The notes under the pieces were generated by a model that did not search any database, was not told where the DNA came from, and saw nothing but the letters and a program-made list of their open reading frames with translations. From Dokdonella_A sp963834755 (GTDB taxonomy: Bacteria > Pseudomonadota > Gammaproteobacteria > Xanthomonadales > Rhodanobacteraceae): a stretch of DNA of 64,000 nucleotides. Both the position numbers and the translations under genes were made by a program. The stretch spans positions 62,001 to 126,000 of the forward strand of contig CAWICQ010000003.1 of NCBI GenBank assembly GCA_963834755.1, in the 5' to 3' direction. Of the stretch, positions 62,837 to 64,000 are shown one piece after another (the stretch's first letter is position 1; each line of letters begins with the position of its first letter).

Positions 62837-63968
62837 TTAAGCCGCGCCCATGAGACGCAGCGCGGCAACCAACGCCCACGCGAGCAATCCCGCGACCGGG
62901 AGCGTCAGGATCCACGCCCAGACCATGCGCTCGACCACGGTCCACTTGATCGCGTTGGCGTGCTTGGCCGCGCCGACGCCCATGATCGCGGCGGAAATGT
63001 TGTGCGTCGTCGAAACCGGGATGCCGAACTGCGATGCCGACAGGATCACGATCGCGGATGATGTCTCCGCCGCGAAGCCGTTGATCGGATGCAGCTTCAC
63101 CAGTCTTGTGGCCGAGCGTCTTGATGATGCGCCAGCCGCCGGCCGCGGTGCCGGCCGCCATCACGACCGCGCAGGTCACCTTGATCCACGCCGCGATCTC
63201 GAATTGCTTGTCGGCGTCCTCGCCGACGCGCAGAAACGACAGCCACGACGGCAACTGATCGAGCGAGCCGGCCGTGGTTGCGGTGGCCAACGCGAGTGCG
63301 ATGATGCCCATCGTTTTCTGCGCGTCGTTGGTGCCGTGCGAGAGACCCATCGCGCTCGCCGAAACCAGCTGCGCCTTGCCGAAGAACGCGTTGACGAAAC
63401 GCGGCCGTCCGAGCTTCTGCACCGGTCCGCGCCGCGAACCGAGGAATGCGATCAACGCAAACAGCGCGCCCATCAAGAGATAGCCGATCAGGAATCCCAA
63501 TATCGGCGACGTCACCATCGGCAGCACGACTTTCGGCAACAGGCCCTTGCCTTCCCACCAGTGCACGCCGCCCTGCCACCAGATCAATGCCGACCAGTTG
63601 TTGCCGGCCGCCGCAAGCGATGCGCCGCAGAGTCCGCCGACCAGCGCATGCGACGAGCTCGACGGCAATCCGCGCCACCAGGTGATGAGGTCCCAGATCG
63701 TCGCGCCGAGCAATGCGCAGATGAGCACCTGCGGCGTCACTGCGACGACGCCCGAATCGATGAGCCCCGACGAAATGGTCTTCGCCACCGCGGTGCCCCA
63801 CAACGCGCCGAGGAGATTCGTCGCCGCTGCAAGCAGCACCGCTTGACCGGGACTCAGCACCTTGGTCGCGACCACCGTCGCGATCGAATTGGCGGTGTCG
63901 TGGAAGCCGTTGATGTACTCGAAGACGAGCGCGACCAGCACCACGAGGAGGACCAGCGTCAGGCTCAC
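62837..63968 (-). CDS. pit: PiT family inorganic phosphate transporter, interrupted by one extra base
   Basis: From the GTG at 63968 the first frame encodes about ten membrane helices with FEYINGFHDTANSIATVVAT (the PiT GFHDxANxxA motif), PSSSSHALVGGLCGASLAAA and MGLSHGTNDAQKTMGIIALA. After TLGHK, near 63107, the second frame resumes with VKLHPINGFAAETSSAIVIL and ends ...SQFGIPVSTTHNISAAIMGV, completing the second PiT repeat. Removing one C from AAGACTGGTG gives GHKMVKLHPINGF, so one extra base explains it. It is a proton- or sodium-coupled phosphate importer. GTG may overlap the stop of an upstream gene (a TGA at 63965-63967) outside the window. Confidence 0.88.
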
Positions 63969-64000
63969 GCGGAAGTCTCCGCGCGCGCGGGGATCCGAGA

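Overview
The window reads as chromosomal DNA of a GC-rich gammaproteobacterium, most likely of the Xanthomonadales (Lysobacter, Rhodanobacter or Dokdonella type). This is inferred from pyrG-kdsA-eno order, a folC-SPOR-cvpA-purF operon, an NAD-type isocitrate dehydrogenase, a leucine-degradation (liu) cluster, PPK1 and PPX genes beside phoBR, REP palindromes of the type GTAGGAGCGGCTTTAGCCGCGA, and secreted proteins of types familiar in that order. No rRNA, tRNA, CRISPR array or replication origin was seen.

Layout. 1-4.7 kb (minus): pyrG, kdsA, then an FkbM methyltransferase and a small monooxygenase-like gene inserted before eno, which runs off the left edge. 4.9-10.1 kb: a frameshifted DHA2 drug transporter, parE and an Fsr-like transporter. 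10.1-13.9 kb (minus): feoA, feoB and a Cys-rich partner behind a Fur-box-like site, then hutG and a MAPEG gene. 14.1-22.5 kb: a liu cluster (liuC, a VOC gene, liuD, an ABM-like gene, a lipoprotein, liuE) split by an antisense TPR-sulfotransferase and bracketed by two copies of a structured repeat with terminal inverted repeats of about 110 bp. 22.5-27.1 kb: an outer-membrane barrel, thiD, an NAD-type icd and a secreted protein. 27.2-30.1 kb: a carboxymuconolactone-decarboxylase (AhpD-like) gene cut in its CxxC site by a 2.56-kb insert flanked by a 10-bp direct repeat. 30.1-41.7 kb: grxC, a BepA-type protease, then a phosphate and polyphosphate block (phoB, phoR, a pstS-like gene, ppk1, ppx) with a REP/RAYT unit between ppk1 and ppx, then a cyclophilin and lpxH. 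41.7-46.1 kb: an accessory stretch of secreted or unknown proteins, including two adjacent genes that share an unnamed VFSGRP...LGYxG domain. 46.4-52.3 kb: glycosyltransferases, DUF2304, large membrane proteins and DUF455. 52.6-57.8 kb: purF, cvpA, a SPOR protein, folC and a rhomboid protease. 58-62 kb: a cupredoxin, DUF1501 and DUF1800 export operon. 62-64 kb: an alkyltransferase-like protein, an unknown gene and a PiT phosphate transporter.

Several otherwise intact genes (DHA2 transporter, hutG, the Feo partner, lpxH, purF, pit, and the RAYT gene) each carry one single-base frameshift. Because purF and lpxH are normally required, many of these are probably sequence errors, although real decay cannot be excluded from sequence alone. 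Three kinds of intergenic repeat (CTCTCCCGC hairpins, GTCATCCCGGCG hairpins, GGGATTC heptamer arrays) lie between operons throughout.
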